Below the pieces are notes generated by a model. It was not told where the DNA came from. It saw only the letters and a program-made list of their open reading frames with translations, and ran no database searches. Below, in pieces: positions 52,253-61,268 of a DNA stretch of 64,000 nucleotides. The stretch comes from an uncultured Veillonellaceae bacterium (GTDB taxonomy: Bacteria; Bacillota; Negativicutes; Selenomonadales; Selenomonadaceae), in contig OMWS01000009.1 of NCBI GenBank assembly GCA_900314825.1, forward strand, positions 1 through 64,000. The letters are read 5' to 3'. A program made the translations under genes and the position numbers. Numbering within the stretch: position 1 is the stretch's first letter; the number at the start of each line of letters is the position of its first letter.

Positions 52253-53470
52253 TCACATGTCGTGCGCGAGTTTCGCCCGGACGATGCGGCGGACGGATGC
52301 ATCGATCTGCGCCTCGCTGATCTCGCCCGCCTGCGCGGCTTCGAGGATGCCCATGTAGATGTCGTTTTCGTGCTCGTACTCGTGGCAGATCATGACGATG
52401 TCGGCGCCGGCCTGCACAGCGAGGACGCCGAGCTTGCGGTACGGTACATGGTTCGCGACCGCGCCCATCTCCATATCGTCTGTGATGATGATGCCGTTAT
52501 ACCCCATTTCATTACGTAACAAGTCCGTCATGATGTTCTTAGACAAACTCGCGCTGTGATCCGGGTCGAGCGCGGGGTAGATGAGATGCGAGACGAGGAT
52601 GAAATAATTTTCGGGGGCGCGGCTCGCGATCGTGTCGCGGAACGGCACGAGGTCTTCTGCTTCAAGCGTCGCCTTCGACGCGTCAACGGTCGAGACTTCC
52701 TTGTGCGAATCGACACGGCCTTTGCCGATGCCGGGGAAATGCTTCAGCGCATAGAAAATCCCTTCGCTCTCATAGCCGTTCGCCGCTTGGTCGACAAATG
52801 CGGAAACCATCGCGGCGTCCTTCGCATACGAGCGGCGGTCGGGCGAGCCGACATCCGCGACGGGCGCGAAGTTCACATTGATGCCGAGCGCCCGCAGCGC
52901 CCGCGCCGTCCGCTCGGCGCTCGCGCCAGCCTGCGCCGGATCGCCCGTCTGGCCGATCTCCTGCTGCGACGGCGGCGGCGTAAGGAAACTTTTGCCGCGC
53001 ACGACATCGCCGCCCTCTTCGTCGATGGCGATAAAGAGCGGCACTTTCTGATGCGCTTCCTCGCCCTGCGCATAGTCCTGCAAATGCGCGACGAGCGCCT
53101 TCGTCTGCTCCGCGCTCTCGAGGTTGCGGTCAAAAAGAATCACGCCGCCGATATGGAATTGGCGCAGCATGCTCCGGCTGTCATCCGTGATGTCCGTCCC
53201 GTGCACACCAATCATGACCATCTGCCCGATTTTTTCCGTCAGCGACATCTCGGAGACAATCGCGTCCGCTTTTTCATCGAGCGACTGCGATGCTTTTTTG
53301 TCCGCAGATGTTGTTGCCGCCGTCTCTGCGCCATCCGTGCCAATATTTTTATGCGCGTAGAGCGCGCCGCAAGCGATGGCGAGGAGGGCGACGAACACCG
53401 CCGCGAGGACGAGGTACATCCGCTGCCGCTTTTCGTTCGCTTTTCGTTTTTCGTATCTTGAGATTTTCAC
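52253..53470 (-). CDS. nagZ: membrane-anchored GH3 beta-N-acetylhexosaminidase
   Basis: A 405-aa protein. A signal anchor (about 18-40, YLVLAAVFVALLAIACGALY) points to an extracytoplasmic enzyme, unlike cytoplasmic NagZ of Gram-negatives. GH3 core: EKIGQMVMIGV, PLFIAIDEEGGDVVRG, the NagZ His/Asp dyad in KHFPGIGKGRVDSHKE, and the nucleophile Asp in GIIITDDMEMGAV. It removes terminal GlcNAc from peptidoglycan fragments; nagA in the same region handles the later sugar phosphate. 19 bp separate it from the stop of the upstream ATPase gene. Confidence 0.9.
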   Translation of the reverse strand: MKISRYEKRKANEKRQRMYLVLAAVFVALLAIACGALYAHKNIGTDGAETAATTSADKKASQSLDEKADAIVSEMSLTEKIGQMVMIGVHGTDITDDSRSMLRQFHIGGVILFDRNLESAEQTKALVAHLQDYAQGEEAHQKVPLFIAIDEEGGDVVRGKSFLTPPPSQQEIGQTGDPAQAGASAERTARALRALGINVNFAPVADVGSPDRRSYAKDAAMVSAFVDQAANGYESEGIFYALKHFPGIGKGRVDSHKEVSTVDASKATLEAEDLVPFRDTIASRAPENYFILVSHLIYPALDPDHSASLSKNIMTDLLRNEMGYNGIIITDDMEMGAVANHVPYRKLGVLAVQAGADIVMICHEYEHENDIYMGILEAAQAGEISEAQIDASVRRIVRAKLAHDM

Positions 53471-53489
53471 TCGGTCAAAACTCCTTTTT

Positions 53490-54725
53490 TCAAATCATTT
53501 CCACCGGCAGAGCAACGATGCGCTCGTTCAACCAAAGCGGCTCGCCGTACATACAAACAATCGCGCCGAGGCCGCGGCGATGGCCAGGGATGCGGTCGAT
53601 GACATCAAATGCGTTCGTCATGGCGAGCTTCGGGTTGGCCGAGAGCTTGATCTCAACGGGGTGCAACGTGTCACCGTCCGCGAGGATAAGGTCGATCTCG
53701 GCCTCGCGGCGCGGCGATTTGTCCTTGCCCCGGTAATACGAAACGTGCATGCGCCAGTCGATGCCAGCGTTCGCATACGACTTCAGGATTTCCGAAACGA
53801 CGAATGTTTCAAAGAGCTCGCCTGCCATCGCGCCGTTCATCGCCGTCTCCGCTGACGGGTATTTCGTCAAGAAGCACACGAGCCCCGTATCGCGAAAATA
53901 GATTTTCGGTGTCTTCGTCGCCCGCGTGAGCGCGGAGTTCGAAAACGGCGGCAGGAGCACGAGGATGCCCGACGCTTCGAGCACAGACGTCCATTCTTTC
54001 GCTGTCGCTGCTGTGATGTCTGACTGCTCCGCGACCTTGCTGTAATTCAAGAGCTGCCCCGTGCGCGCCGCCATCGCTGTGAGGAAACGCAGGAATTTCA
54101 TATGATCCTTGACATTCAAGAGCTCATTCACGTCGCGGCTGAGATATGTCTGGACGTACGAGGCATAAAACATCTGCCAGTCCACATCGGATTCATAGAG
54201 CGCTGGATAGCTCCCGCGATGGAGGATGCGCCAAAGGTCGTCATGGCGGTGGAACGTTTTCCGCCGCTCGGTGATATACGCTTCCGTCGGCAGGAACGGC
54301 TGCGTGAACGTCATGCCGTCGATCTCGCGCAGCGACAGCCCCGAGAGCTCGAGGATGGCGATGCGGCCGGCGAGCGATTCCGAAACGTGCTGCATGAGGT
54401 GGAACGATTGCGAGCCTGTGAGCGAGAACAGCCCCGTTTCCTCCGAAGCGTCACACGTCATTTTGATGTACGGGAAAAGTTCTTGGATGCGCTGCACCTC
54501 GTCGAGCGTGACGGGGACAGGATGGCTGCGGAAAAACAGTCCTGGCTCCGTCCGCGCCTGTGCGAGCAGCACAGGATCGTCAAACGTCACGTACGGACGA
54601 TCTGCATACACGTGGCGCAAGAGCGTCGATTTCCCTACCTGCCGCGCGCCCGTCACGAGCAAAGCCTTGAACGACCTGCCCGCCCGCTCGATGCAGGATT
54701 CCATGTGGCGTGCGATATATTTCAT
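53490..54725 (-). CDS. AAA ATPase with DUF4143 domain
   Basis: A 411-aa protein. The N-terminal P-loop ATPase has Walker A GARQVGKST (residues 26-34), Walker B VTLDEVQRI and sensor LTGSQSFHLM. The C-terminal DUF4143 domain carries ILHRGSYPALYE, a winged-helix-like part (YSKVAEQSDITAATAKEW) and a PD-(D/E)XK-like end (EAEIDLILADGDTLHPVEIK). These proteins are common in anaerobes and resemble mobile or defence-associated ATPases; function unproven. Its promoter carries a perfect 16-bp-arm operator. Confidence 0.9.
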   Translation of the reverse strand: MKYIARHMESCIERAGRSFKALLVTGARQVGKSTLLRHVYADRPYVTFDDPVLLAQARTEPGLFFRSHPVPVTLDEVQRIQELFPYIKMTCDASEETGLFSLTGSQSFHLMQHVSESLAGRIAILELSGLSLREIDGMTFTQPFLPTEAYITERRKTFHRHDDLWRILHRGSYPALYESDVDWQMFYASYVQTYLSRDVNELLNVKDHMKFLRFLTAMAARTGQLLNYSKVAEQSDITAATAKEWTSVLEASGILVLLPPFSNSALTRATKTPKIYFRDTGLVCFLTKYPSAETAMNGAMAGELFETFVVSEILKSYANAGIDWRMHVSYYRGKDKSPRREAEIDLILADGDTLHPVEIKLSANPKLAMTNAFDVIDRIPGHRRGLGAIVCMYGEPLWLNERIVALPVEMI

Positions 54726-54736
54726 ATGAAAGTAAC

Positions 54737-54786
54737 CTCCGACAAATTTATAGTTGTAGTATAAATTTGTCGGAGAGTGTTGTCAA
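54737..54786 (-). promoter_or_regulatory. promoter and palindromic operator of the DUF4143 ATPase gene
   Basis: On the minus strand TTGACA (complement of 54781-54786), 17 bp, TATACT (complement of 54758-54763). A perfect inverted repeat with 16-bp arms (54737-54752 and 54760-54775, 7-bp loop) covers the -10 element and the start point. Strong promoter and tight repression, or a stable leader hairpin. Confidence 0.8.
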
Positions 54787-54855
54787 ATGGAACTTCACTC
54801 CAGGAACTTTACCATCCCACTTGATTCGACACCGCCCGCAACATTCCTGCAAAAA

Positions 54856-54891
54856 ACACGCAAGCGCGGCAGAGTGCTGGCGCTTGCGTGT
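54856..54891 (-). terminator. terminator of the second chemoreceptor gene
   Basis: 12-bp stem ACACGCAAGCGC / GCGCTTGCGTGT with TTTTTT on the minus strand; it starts at the stop codon. Confidence 0.85.
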
Positions 54892-56651
54892 CAAGTGGTA
54901 TTTCGAACCAACAAATGTTTTACGCTTTTCTTCACCTTGAAGAACTTCAGCTCGTCATCGAGCTGCGCCGCGAGGGTCTTGAGCTCGTCGGCGGCCGTCT
55001 GAATCGTCTGGAAGCTCGCGGCGAGCTCGTTCATCGAGGCGCTCGTCTCTTCTGTCGAGGCCGCGTTTTCTTCCGAGATGGCCGAGAGGCTTTCGATCTC
55101 GCCCGTCAGGCGGTTCTTCGCGTCGTCCATCGTTGCCGAGAGGCCGGCGGTCTTGGCCGCGGCTTCAGCGACGGCGTCGGCGCTCGTCGTCATGCTTGCG
55201 AGGTTTTCGCGGACGCCGCCGATGCCTTCGTTCTGCGCCGTGAAGGCCGTGCGCAGGGACTCCATGTTCGTCTTCGATTCCTCGCTCGACTGCGCGAGCT
55301 TCGCGACGATCGCATTGATCTTTTCCACGGCTTCCTGCGACTGCGTCGAGAGCTTCTGGATCTCGCTCGCGACGACGGAGAAGCCGCGGCCCGCTTCGCC
55401 GGCGCGCGCCGCTTCGATGGACGCGTTGAGCGAGAGGAGGTTCGTCTGGTCGGCGATGGCCTTGATGGCGCTCGTCGATTCTTCGATGTTCTTGACGCCG
55501 TCGCTCGTCTCGTCGATGACGCTGCCGATGCTGTCGACGGAGGCCGTGACGGTGCTGTTCTGCGCGAGCAGGTCTTTCATGTTGCGGTCGGCCGTCGTGC
55601 AGGCGGCTTTCATGTCGTCGGCGAGGCCGCGCAAGCGCTCCACATTGTCATTGAGGTCGCCGATGCCCATGCCGATGTGGTTCGCGTTGTCCGCGCTCTT
55701 CTGCACACTTTCCGCCTGATCCTGCGCGCCGTGCGCGATTTCCTCGACGGCATGCGAGACTTGCTGCGTTGCACGGTTCGCTTTCGTCGCCGAATCATTC
55801 ATGTCGTCGCCGGCCTTGCGGACGCTCGCGCTGAGCTCTGCGATCTTGCGGATGGCCGCCGAGAGCTTGTCCGAGATGAGCTCCATCGAGCGGCTGAGCT
55901 CGCCGATTTCATCATTCCGTGCCGAGGCGGACGGATCGATGTCGACGGCGAAATTGCCGCCCGCCATCTGCTGGACGGCGCCATTGATGCGGTCCATGGC
56001 CGCGTGGAGCGGCTTGCTCGCTGCGAATCCCGCGAGGCCGATGAGCACGAGGACGACGACCAGCACGAGGCCTTCTTTGACCGCCATGCCGACGATGGCC
56101 GCCTGGATGTCAGAGGCCGGACGGCCGGTGAAAGCCATGCCGACGATCGTGCCATCATCATTTTTCAAAGGAAGATAATAGCCGTAGTACGGCTCGCCGC
56201 CGATCACGACGTCCGGATTGAAGTACGCTTTGCCGCCGAGTACGGTCTCAGCGACCGCATCGGAGACATCCTTGCCGATCTGGTCTTTGATCGTCGACGC
56301 GGCGCGCGTCTTGCCGTAGATCAGCGAATACTCGATGCCCGTCTCGGCTTTGAGTGCATCCATCTCCTGCGTCAGTTCCGCTTGGACGTTTTCGCCGCCT
56401 TTGTAAAGAGCGCCGTTCTCAAAAGCCCACGCGCCGTCGTATTCATTCGTCACCTGGCTCGCGAGCTGCGTCGTCGCGACGTGGAGTTCCTCTTCCGTCA
56501 TGTCATTGATCATGCTGCGCGCCGATGTCACGCCGATGACCGTGATGATGATGCACGCAGCGGCGATGACCGCCAGCACTGCGAGGATCATCCGCGTGAC
56601 GAGGCTGCTTTTCGCGCTCGCCATTGCTTGTGTTCCACCCATGGAAGGCAT
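54891..56651 (-). CDS. methyl-accepting chemotaxis protein, single-Cache type
   Basis: A 586-aa protein from ATG 56651 (MPSMGGTQ), after AAAGGAG. Transmembrane helix (about 17-42), a periplasmic Cache-like domain of about 145 residues ([37 protein letters not shown]), a second helix (about 190-212), HAMP and the signalling coiled coil with tip [20 protein letters not shown], then [18 protein letters not shown]. The long C-terminal coiled coil ends in a short basic tail. Ligand unknown. Confidence 0.94.
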   Translation of the reverse strand: MPSMGGTQAMASAKSSLVTRMILAVLAVIAAACIIITVIGVTSARSMINDMTEEELHVATTQLASQVTNEYDGAWAFENGALYKGGENVQAELTQEMDALKAETGIEYSLIYGKTRAASTIKDQIGKDVSDAVAETVLGGKAYFNPDVVIGGEPYYGYYLPLKNDDGTIVGMAFTGRPASDIQAAIVGMAVKEGLVLVVVLVLIGLAGFAASKPLHAAMDRINGAVQQMAGGNFAVDIDPSASARNDEIGELSRSMELISDKLSAAIRKIAELSASVRKAGDDMNDSATKANRATQQVSHAVEEIAHGAQDQAESVQKSADNANHIGMGIGDLNDNVERLRGLADDMKAACTTADRNMKDLLAQNSTVTASVDSIGSVIDETSDGVKNIEESTSAIKAIADQTNLLSLNASIEAARAGEAGRGFSVVASEIQKLSTQSQEAVEKINAIVAKLAQSSEESKTNMESLRTAFTAQNEGIGGVRENLASMTTSADAVAEAAAKTAGLSATMDDAKNRLTGEIESLSAISEENAASTEETSASMNELAASFQTIQTAADELKTLAAQLDDELKFFKVKKSVKHLLVRNTT

Positions 56652-56792
56652 AAAGCAAGACTCCTTTCTTTTTGCAGTATAAGTTCTATGCTTCATGCGC
56701 CGTCCCCCTGCGGTGCATTTTGAAAAGATTTCGACATACGAAAGAAGATTCCTGCTTTTCTAGGAAAAACGGTCGATAAATTTTAGGCATAG

Positions 56793-56825
56793 AAAAAACT
56801 GTGACGCGAAACGCCACAGTTTTTT
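56793..56825 (-). terminator. terminator of the phosphoethanolamine-transferase-like gene
   Basis: Stem AAAAAACTGTG / CACAGTTTTTT with an inner GCG/CGT pairing. T-rich on both strands. Confidence 0.85.
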
Positions 56826-56865
56826 GAGCAAGTAATGAGATTTTACAGCTATTTTTTCTGCGTCA

Positions 56866-58614
56866 TCACTCGTCTCCTTTGCGGTACACTTTTCCAGCAT
56901 AAATCCGATCTCGCGAAGCGTCGAATTTTTCATTGAAAATGCTACACTCTGGGCGATACTCTGTCGTCTCGACGTGCATCATATCCAGTAGGCTATGGAT
57001 CATGTCATCCGTCATGTAGGGACGATCGACAGCCGCGTGAACGGCTTCGGCGCGGTCGGGGTGAAGTTCACGGAATGTCTGCGACATCCAAACGATCATA
57101 GGGATTTCAATCATCCAATGCGTCCCCTTCGTTTCATCATGCCCTGCATATTCCCTGTCTTCCATGACTTCATCTGCATGATCCGATACATAAATCACAA
57201 TGGCATCCTTATCTTCGAACCTCCGAATGATTTCATCGACAATAAAATCATTGTAAAGTACGGCATTATCATACTCCGCGCGTATCTTTTTTGCATCTCC
57301 GCCTGCATTCCCTACCGTCTCGTCTGACGCATGGAATTTTTCAAACGCAGGCGGATAACGATCCGCATACCCGCCGTGCGTCCCCATCAGATGTAGTACG
57401 TAAAAATGATTTTCCGCAGTCTCATCAGAAGCAAGCGTCTCATCAAGGAGAGGCAGTAGTGCTTCGTCATATTTCTGACGGACGACACTGGAAGAATCTT
57501 TTCGCATCGTAAATTGCGACAGGTTGCACTTCGCGGCATACACACGTCCGGCATTCCCATAAATTCCAGACGATTCCTGATTCGAGAGCCATGCCGTATG
57601 CACGCCCGCAACATGAAGCACATCGAAAAGGTTGTGTTGTTCATACCACGCTCCGGGCATACCGTAGCGATAGAACGTAAAAAGTTTTTCCAGAACTGGC
57701 ATCGTATGTGAATGCGGTGATACCACATCCGTAAATACTTCCAGTTCCCCATTGCGTTCTCGCGCTTTCAGACGCGGCGTTGTATCCAACGGGTAGCTAT
57801 AGATGCCCATGTGGTGTCGGGACGTCGATTCTCCTTGGATAAAAATCACATAGGGCAAATCATCATCATTCCGCGTAAGGACAATATCATCATCCGTATG
57901 ACCTCGCAGGATTTTTTCATATGCCGAAAGATCGTTTGCAGCACGAATGGTCTCGTTCGCCGCGTATCCAATGGAAAAATACCGCGTCGGCCAAAACATG
58001 AGCTTTGTAGAAAGCGGCAATTCCGGATGGAGCGCAGTTAAAAACGCAGACAATGCCAAAGAACCGACGAAGCAGACGGCTAAGATGCGCGCTACCCAAA
58101 GGTTTCCTCTCATGCGGTGTAACACATACCAAACAGCAAAAACTGTAACACCACCTACAGCTCCTCCTGCTGCCACCTGCAGATTGCATACATACATCCG
58201 GAAGAATTCCATCGCCTCGCGCACATTTGTCGCAATGACGATCTCCATGATGGCTGCATCCGGCATCATTCCATACCGCGAAATAAAAAACGTCTCTGCG
58301 ACGCAAACGAGACCAGTACATAATACGAGAAGGGCGCGCACGCTCTGCCGCAAGAGGCGCGGTCGCAAAAAGCTCACGAACACGGCAATGAGCGACAAAC
58401 CAAAAAACAGCTTCACGAGGTAAGCAAAAGAATGAAGCACAAAATAGCTCCACGATCCAGCCACACTATAGATACTGCAATACGGAAGATGAAACAATAG
58501 CATGAGTCCCAGGAATTCCAGATTATCTTCTACAAACCACCTCCATCCACGTCTACACGTTTCCAGAATCCGAATGCCAGACGTTCGCGCGTCTCTTTTG
58601 TTTTCGTTCTCCAT
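56866..58614 (-). CDS. phosphoethanolamine transferase-like membrane enzyme (EptA/CptA type)
   Basis: A 582-aa protein. About five N-terminal membrane helices (residues 30-215) are followed by a sulfatase-fold periplasmic domain. Motifs: the catalytic GESTSRHHMGIYSYPLDTTP (metal/nucleophile loop of the CptA type), PVLEKLFTF, HLMGTHGGYADRYP and YVSDHADEV. Such enzymes transfer phosphoethanolamine from phosphatidylethanolamine to lipid A, core sugars or other glycans. The exact acceptor is unknown. Base composition is less GC-rich than its neighbours, hinting at transfer. Its promoter spacer is a run of eight G, so expression may be phase-variable. Confidence 0.88.
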   Translation of the reverse strand: MENENKRDARTSGIRILETCRRGWRWFVEDNLEFLGLMLLFHLPYCSIYSVAGSWSYFVLHSFAYLVKLFFGLSLIAVFVSFLRPRLLRQSVRALLVLCTGLVCVAETFFISRYGMMPDAAIMEIVIATNVREAMEFFRMYVCNLQVAAGGAVGGVTVFAVWYVLHRMRGNLWVARILAVCFVGSLALSAFLTALHPELPLSTKLMFWPTRYFSIGYAANETIRAANDLSAYEKILRGHTDDDIVLTRNDDDLPYVIFIQGESTSRHHMGIYSYPLDTTPRLKARERNGELEVFTDVVSPHSHTMPVLEKLFTFYRYGMPGAWYEQHNLFDVLHVAGVHTAWLSNQESSGIYGNAGRVYAAKCNLSQFTMRKDSSSVVRQKYDEALLPLLDETLASDETAENHFYVLHLMGTHGGYADRYPPAFEKFHASDETVGNAGGDAKKIRAEYDNAVLYNDFIVDEIIRRFEDKDAIVIYVSDHADEVMEDREYAGHDETKGTHWMIEIPMIVWMSQTFRELHPDRAEAVHAAVDRPYMTDDMIHSLLDMMHVETTEYRPECSIFNEKFDASRDRIYAGKVYRKGDE

Positions 58615-58641
58615 GAGGGCCTCCTTTTTGAGCTGTCCCTC

Positions 58642-58670
58642 ATATTAGCACAAGTGCCCCCCCCTGGCAA
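58642..58670 (-). promoter_or_regulatory. poly-G spacer promoter (candidate phase-variable promoter)
   Basis: On the minus strand TTGCCA (complement of 58665-58670), then GGGGGGGG (complement of 58657-58664), CACTTGTGC, and TAATAT (complement of 58642-58647) with an extended TG. The spacer is exactly 17 bp with eight G. The start point would be near 58635, about 20 bp before the ATG. Confidence 0.65.
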
Positions 58671-58696
58671 GACATTTAAGAACGAAACCCGAGCAT

Positions 58697-58726
58697 AAAA
58701 AAGAGGCAGCACCGTGAGGTGCTACC
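58697..58726 (-). terminator. terminator of upp
   Basis: 9-bp stem GGCAGCACC / GGTGCTACC (one mismatch), loop GTGA, followed by CTCTTTTTT on the minus strand. Confidence 0.8.
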
Positions 58727-58758
58727 TTCCTATGTCTATGAAGTTTTCCCGAAAAAGA

Positions 58759-59397
58759 TTACAGCGTGCCGAAGATGCGGTCGCCGGCGTCGCCGAGGCC
58801 CGGGACGATGTAGCCTTTGTCATTCAGGTGGTCGTCAATGGCCGCGACGTAGATGGGGACGTCGGGATGCTCTTTGTTCACGACTCGGATGCCTTCCGGC
58901 GCGGCGACGAGGCACATGAGCGTCATGGACTTCGCGCCTTTTTCCTTCAGCAGCTGGAGCGCTGCCGCCGAGCTGCCGCCCGTCGCGAGCATCGGGTCTG
59001 TGATGATGAGCGTGCGCTCCGCGACGTCGCTCGGCAGCTTGCAGTAGTACTCGACCGGCTTGAGCGTCTCCGGGTCGCGGTAGAGGCCGATGTGGCCGAC
59101 GCGGGCCGCGGGGATCATGCGGATGACGCCATTCGTCATGCCGAGGCCGGCGCGCAGGATCGGCACGACGCCGACCTTCTTGCCCGCGAGGACTTTGCCC
59201 GTGCACTTCGCGACGGGCGTCTCGATGGCTTTGTCCTTCAGCGGGAAGTCCCGCGTGATCTCATACGTCATGAGCATCGCGATCTCTTCGAGGAGCTCGC
59301 GGAAATCTTTCGTGCCCGTCTCCTTCTCGCGCATGAGCGTGAGCTTGTGCTGGATGAGCGGGTGGTCGATGAGATGGACTTTCAGTTCTTCTGACAT
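58759..59397 (-). CDS. upp: uracil phosphoribosyltransferase
   Basis: A 212-aa protein, full length. It converts uracil and PRPP to UMP (pyrimidine salvage). Signatures: [25 protein letters not shown] in the family order, [10 protein letters not shown], the PRPP loop [13 protein letters not shown], and the C-terminal [14 protein letters not shown]. Third gene of rpiB-glyA-upp, separated from glyA by composite repeat R11. GGAGA before the ATG. Confidence 0.97.
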   Translation of the reverse strand: MSEELKVHLIDHPLIQHKLTLMREKETGTKDFRELLEEIAMLMTYEITRDFPLKDKAIETPVAKCTGKVLAGKKVGVVPILRAGLGMTNGVIRMIPAARVGHIGLYRDPETLKPVEYYCKLPSDVAERTLIITDPMLATGGSSAAALQLLKEKGAKSMTLMCLVAAPEGIRVVNKEHPDVPIYVAAIDDHLNDKGYIVPGLGDAGDRIFGTL

Positions 59398-59597
59398 TTG
59401 TTCGTTAATCTCCTTACTGCGCTACCCTCTCCACCGCTGACGCGGTCCCCCTCCCCCAAGGGTAATGTCATTAAGTTAGTGATAAGCGGAGCTCACAAAC
59501 TACGCCTCCCCCTTTGGGGGAGGTGGCCCCGCAGGGGTCGGAGAGGGTAGCGCAGTAACAGAGTTTGTTCATACGTTACCCTCCGCCGCAAGCGGCA

Positions 59598-59638
59598 TAA
59601 GCGACCGCATCGGCGCTAAAGCGCCGTGCGTCTGCTTA
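59598..59638. repeat. nested mini-hairpin element E, first in R11
   Basis: TAAGCGAC, hairpin around GGCGCTAAAGCGCC, GTCTGCTTA; 41 bp, minus orientation. Confidence 0.75.
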
Positions 59639-59669
59639 TCCGCCTCGCATTCGCTCGGTACCTCCCCCA

Positions 59670-59709
59670 TAAGCAGACTCTTAGCGCTTTAGCGCTTAGA
59701 GGTCGCTTA
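59670..59709. repeat. nested mini-hairpin element E, second in R11
   Basis: TAAGCAGAC, hairpin CTTAGCGCTTTAGCGCTTAG, GTCGCTTA; 40 bp, plus orientation, flanked by TA on both sides. Confidence 0.75.
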
Positions 59710-59804
59710 TACCGCTTGCGGTTGAGGGGGAGGCGTTATTTGGTAGCTACCATCGCTTAACTTAATACCATTGCCCCCAAGGGGGGAGGCGTAGGGGAAG
59801 CGAT

Positions 59805-61052
59805 TTATTCGTACAAAGGATATTTCTTGCAGAGTGCGGCGACGCGGTCTTTGGCCTGCGCCTTTGCCGCTTCGTCCTCGGGATGGTCGAGCACGAGGGC
59901 GATGATGTCGGCGACTTCTTTCATGTCCGCTTCCTTGAAGCCGCGCGTCGTCAGTGCCGGCGAGCCGAGGCGGATGCCGCTCGTGACGAACGGGGACAGC
60001 GGCTCGAACGGGATCGTGTTCTTGTTGACTGTGATGTTCACGGCGTCGAGGAGGTTCTGCGCCTCTTTGCCCGTGAGGTGCTTGCTCGTGAGGTCGACGA
60101 GCATGAGGTGGTTGTCCGTGCCGCCCGTGACGATGCGGAAGCCGTCGGCCGTGAGCTCGTCCGCGAGGACTTTCGCATTCTTCACGACCTGCTGCGCGTA
60201 TTCTTTGAAGCTCGGCTGGAGCGCCTCGCCGAGCGCGACGGCTTTCGCCGCGATGACGTGCATGAGCGGGCCGCCCTGGATGCCGGGGAAGATCGCCTTG
60301 TTGAACTGCTTGCCGAACTCCGCATCTTTGCAGAGGATCATGCCGCCGCGCGGGCCCCTGAGCGTCTTGTGCGTCGTCGTCGTGACGACATCGGCGTACG
60401 GCACCGGGCTCGGATGGAGGCCGGCGGCGACGAGGCCGGCGATGTGCGCGATGTCGACCATGAGATAGGCGCCGACGCCGTGCGCGATCTTCGCCATGCG
60501 CTCGAAGTCGATGACGCGCGCATAGGCGGACGCACCGGCGACGATGAGTTTCGGCTGGCACTCTTTCGCGATGCGCTCGAGCTCGTCATAGTCGATGCGC
60601 TCGTCTTCCTTGCGCACGCCATACGGCACGATCTTGAAATACTTGCCGCTCATGTTCACGGGCGAGCCGTGCGTGAGATGGCCGCCGTCCGTGAGGTTCA
60701 TGCCCATGACCGTGTCGCCCGGCTGGAGGAGCGCGAAGAACACCGCCATGTTCGCCTGCGCACCAGAATGCGGCTGGACGTTTGCATACGCCGCGCCAAA
60801 GAGTTTCTTCGCACGGTCGATGGCGAGCTGCTCGACGACGTCGACGTACTCGCAGCCGCCATAGTAGCGCTTGCCCGGGTAGCCTTCGGCGTACTTGTTC
60901 GTGAGCACGCTGCCCTGCGCCTCGAGCACCGCTTTTGACACGATATTCTCCGAGGCGATGAGCTCCAGCTTCGTGCGCTGGCGGTTCAGTTCCTCGTCAA
61001 TCGCCTCGAAAACCTTCGGGTCCGACTGCTTCAATTCATCCATCAAGCTCAT
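59805..61052 (-). CDS. glyA: serine hydroxymethyltransferase
   Basis: A 415-aa PLP enzyme. It interconverts serine and glycine and loads tetrahydrofolate with one-carbon units. Signatures: [40 protein letters not shown] in the family order, PLP Lys in [13 protein letters not shown], and the C-terminal [23 protein letters not shown] precedes the ATG. Repeats R12 and R11 lie on its two sides. Confidence 0.98.
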   Translation of the reverse strand: MSLMDELKQSDPKVFEAIDEELNRQRTKLELIASENIVSKAVLEAQGSVLTNKYAEGYPGKRYYGGCEYVDVVEQLAIDRAKKLFGAAYANVQPHSGAQANMAVFFALLQPGDTVMGMNLTDGGHLTHGSPVNMSGKYFKIVPYGVRKEDERIDYDELERIAKECQPKLIVAGASAYARVIDFERMAKIAHGVGAYLMVDIAHIAGLVAAGLHPSPVPYADVVTTTTHKTLRGPRGGMILCKDAEFGKQFNKAIFPGIQGGPLMHVIAAKAVALGEALQPSFKEYAQQVVKNAKVLADELTADGFRIVTGGTDNHLMLVDLTSKHLTGKEAQNLLDAVNITVNKNTIPFEPLSPFVTSGIRLGSPALTTRGFKEADMKEVADIIALVLDHPEDEAAKAQAKDRVAALCKKYPLYE

Positions 61053-61105
61053 GGTTGTGTCCTCCTCTATAGCATTAACATCATAACCGGTTTTTGTACT
61101 TACGC

Positions 61106-61254
61106 CTCCCCCTTTGGGGGAGGTGCCGAGCGAATGCGAGGCGGAGAGGGTAGCGCATAAACTATATTCATAACCCCATCGAAAGGATAAAGAATCGACT
61201 TACGTCGCTACCCTCTCCGACCCCTTCGGGGCCACCTCCCCCAGAGGGGGAGGC
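61106..61254. repeat. modular hairpin repeat, copy R12 (short subtype)
   Basis: Between glyA and rpiB. GCCTCCCC (61106) to GGGGAGGC (61254). Left module GCCGAGCGAATGCGAGGC, right module CCGACCCCTTCGGGGCC; cores GGAGAGGGTAGCG and CGCTACCCTCTCC pair. Same subtype as R5. Confidence 0.83.
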
Positions 61255-61268
61255 ATATATTGCGTGGC

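Larger units (their letters stand above)
59414..59792. repeat. composite modular hairpin repeat, copy R11
   Basis: Fills the 407-bp gap between upp and glyA. A 19-bp perfect inverted repeat TTACTGCGCTACCCTCTCC (59414-59432) and its complement (59540-59558) enclose two modules (CCGCTGACGCGG and GCCCCGCAGGGGTCGG) facing inward. This is the reverse of the arrangement in the other copies. A further half with CCGCCGCAAGCGG and GCCTCGCATTCGCTCGG modules is split by two nested E elements. A final GCCCCCAAGGGGGGAGGC stub ends it. It looks like several insertion or recombination events. Confidence 0.8.
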
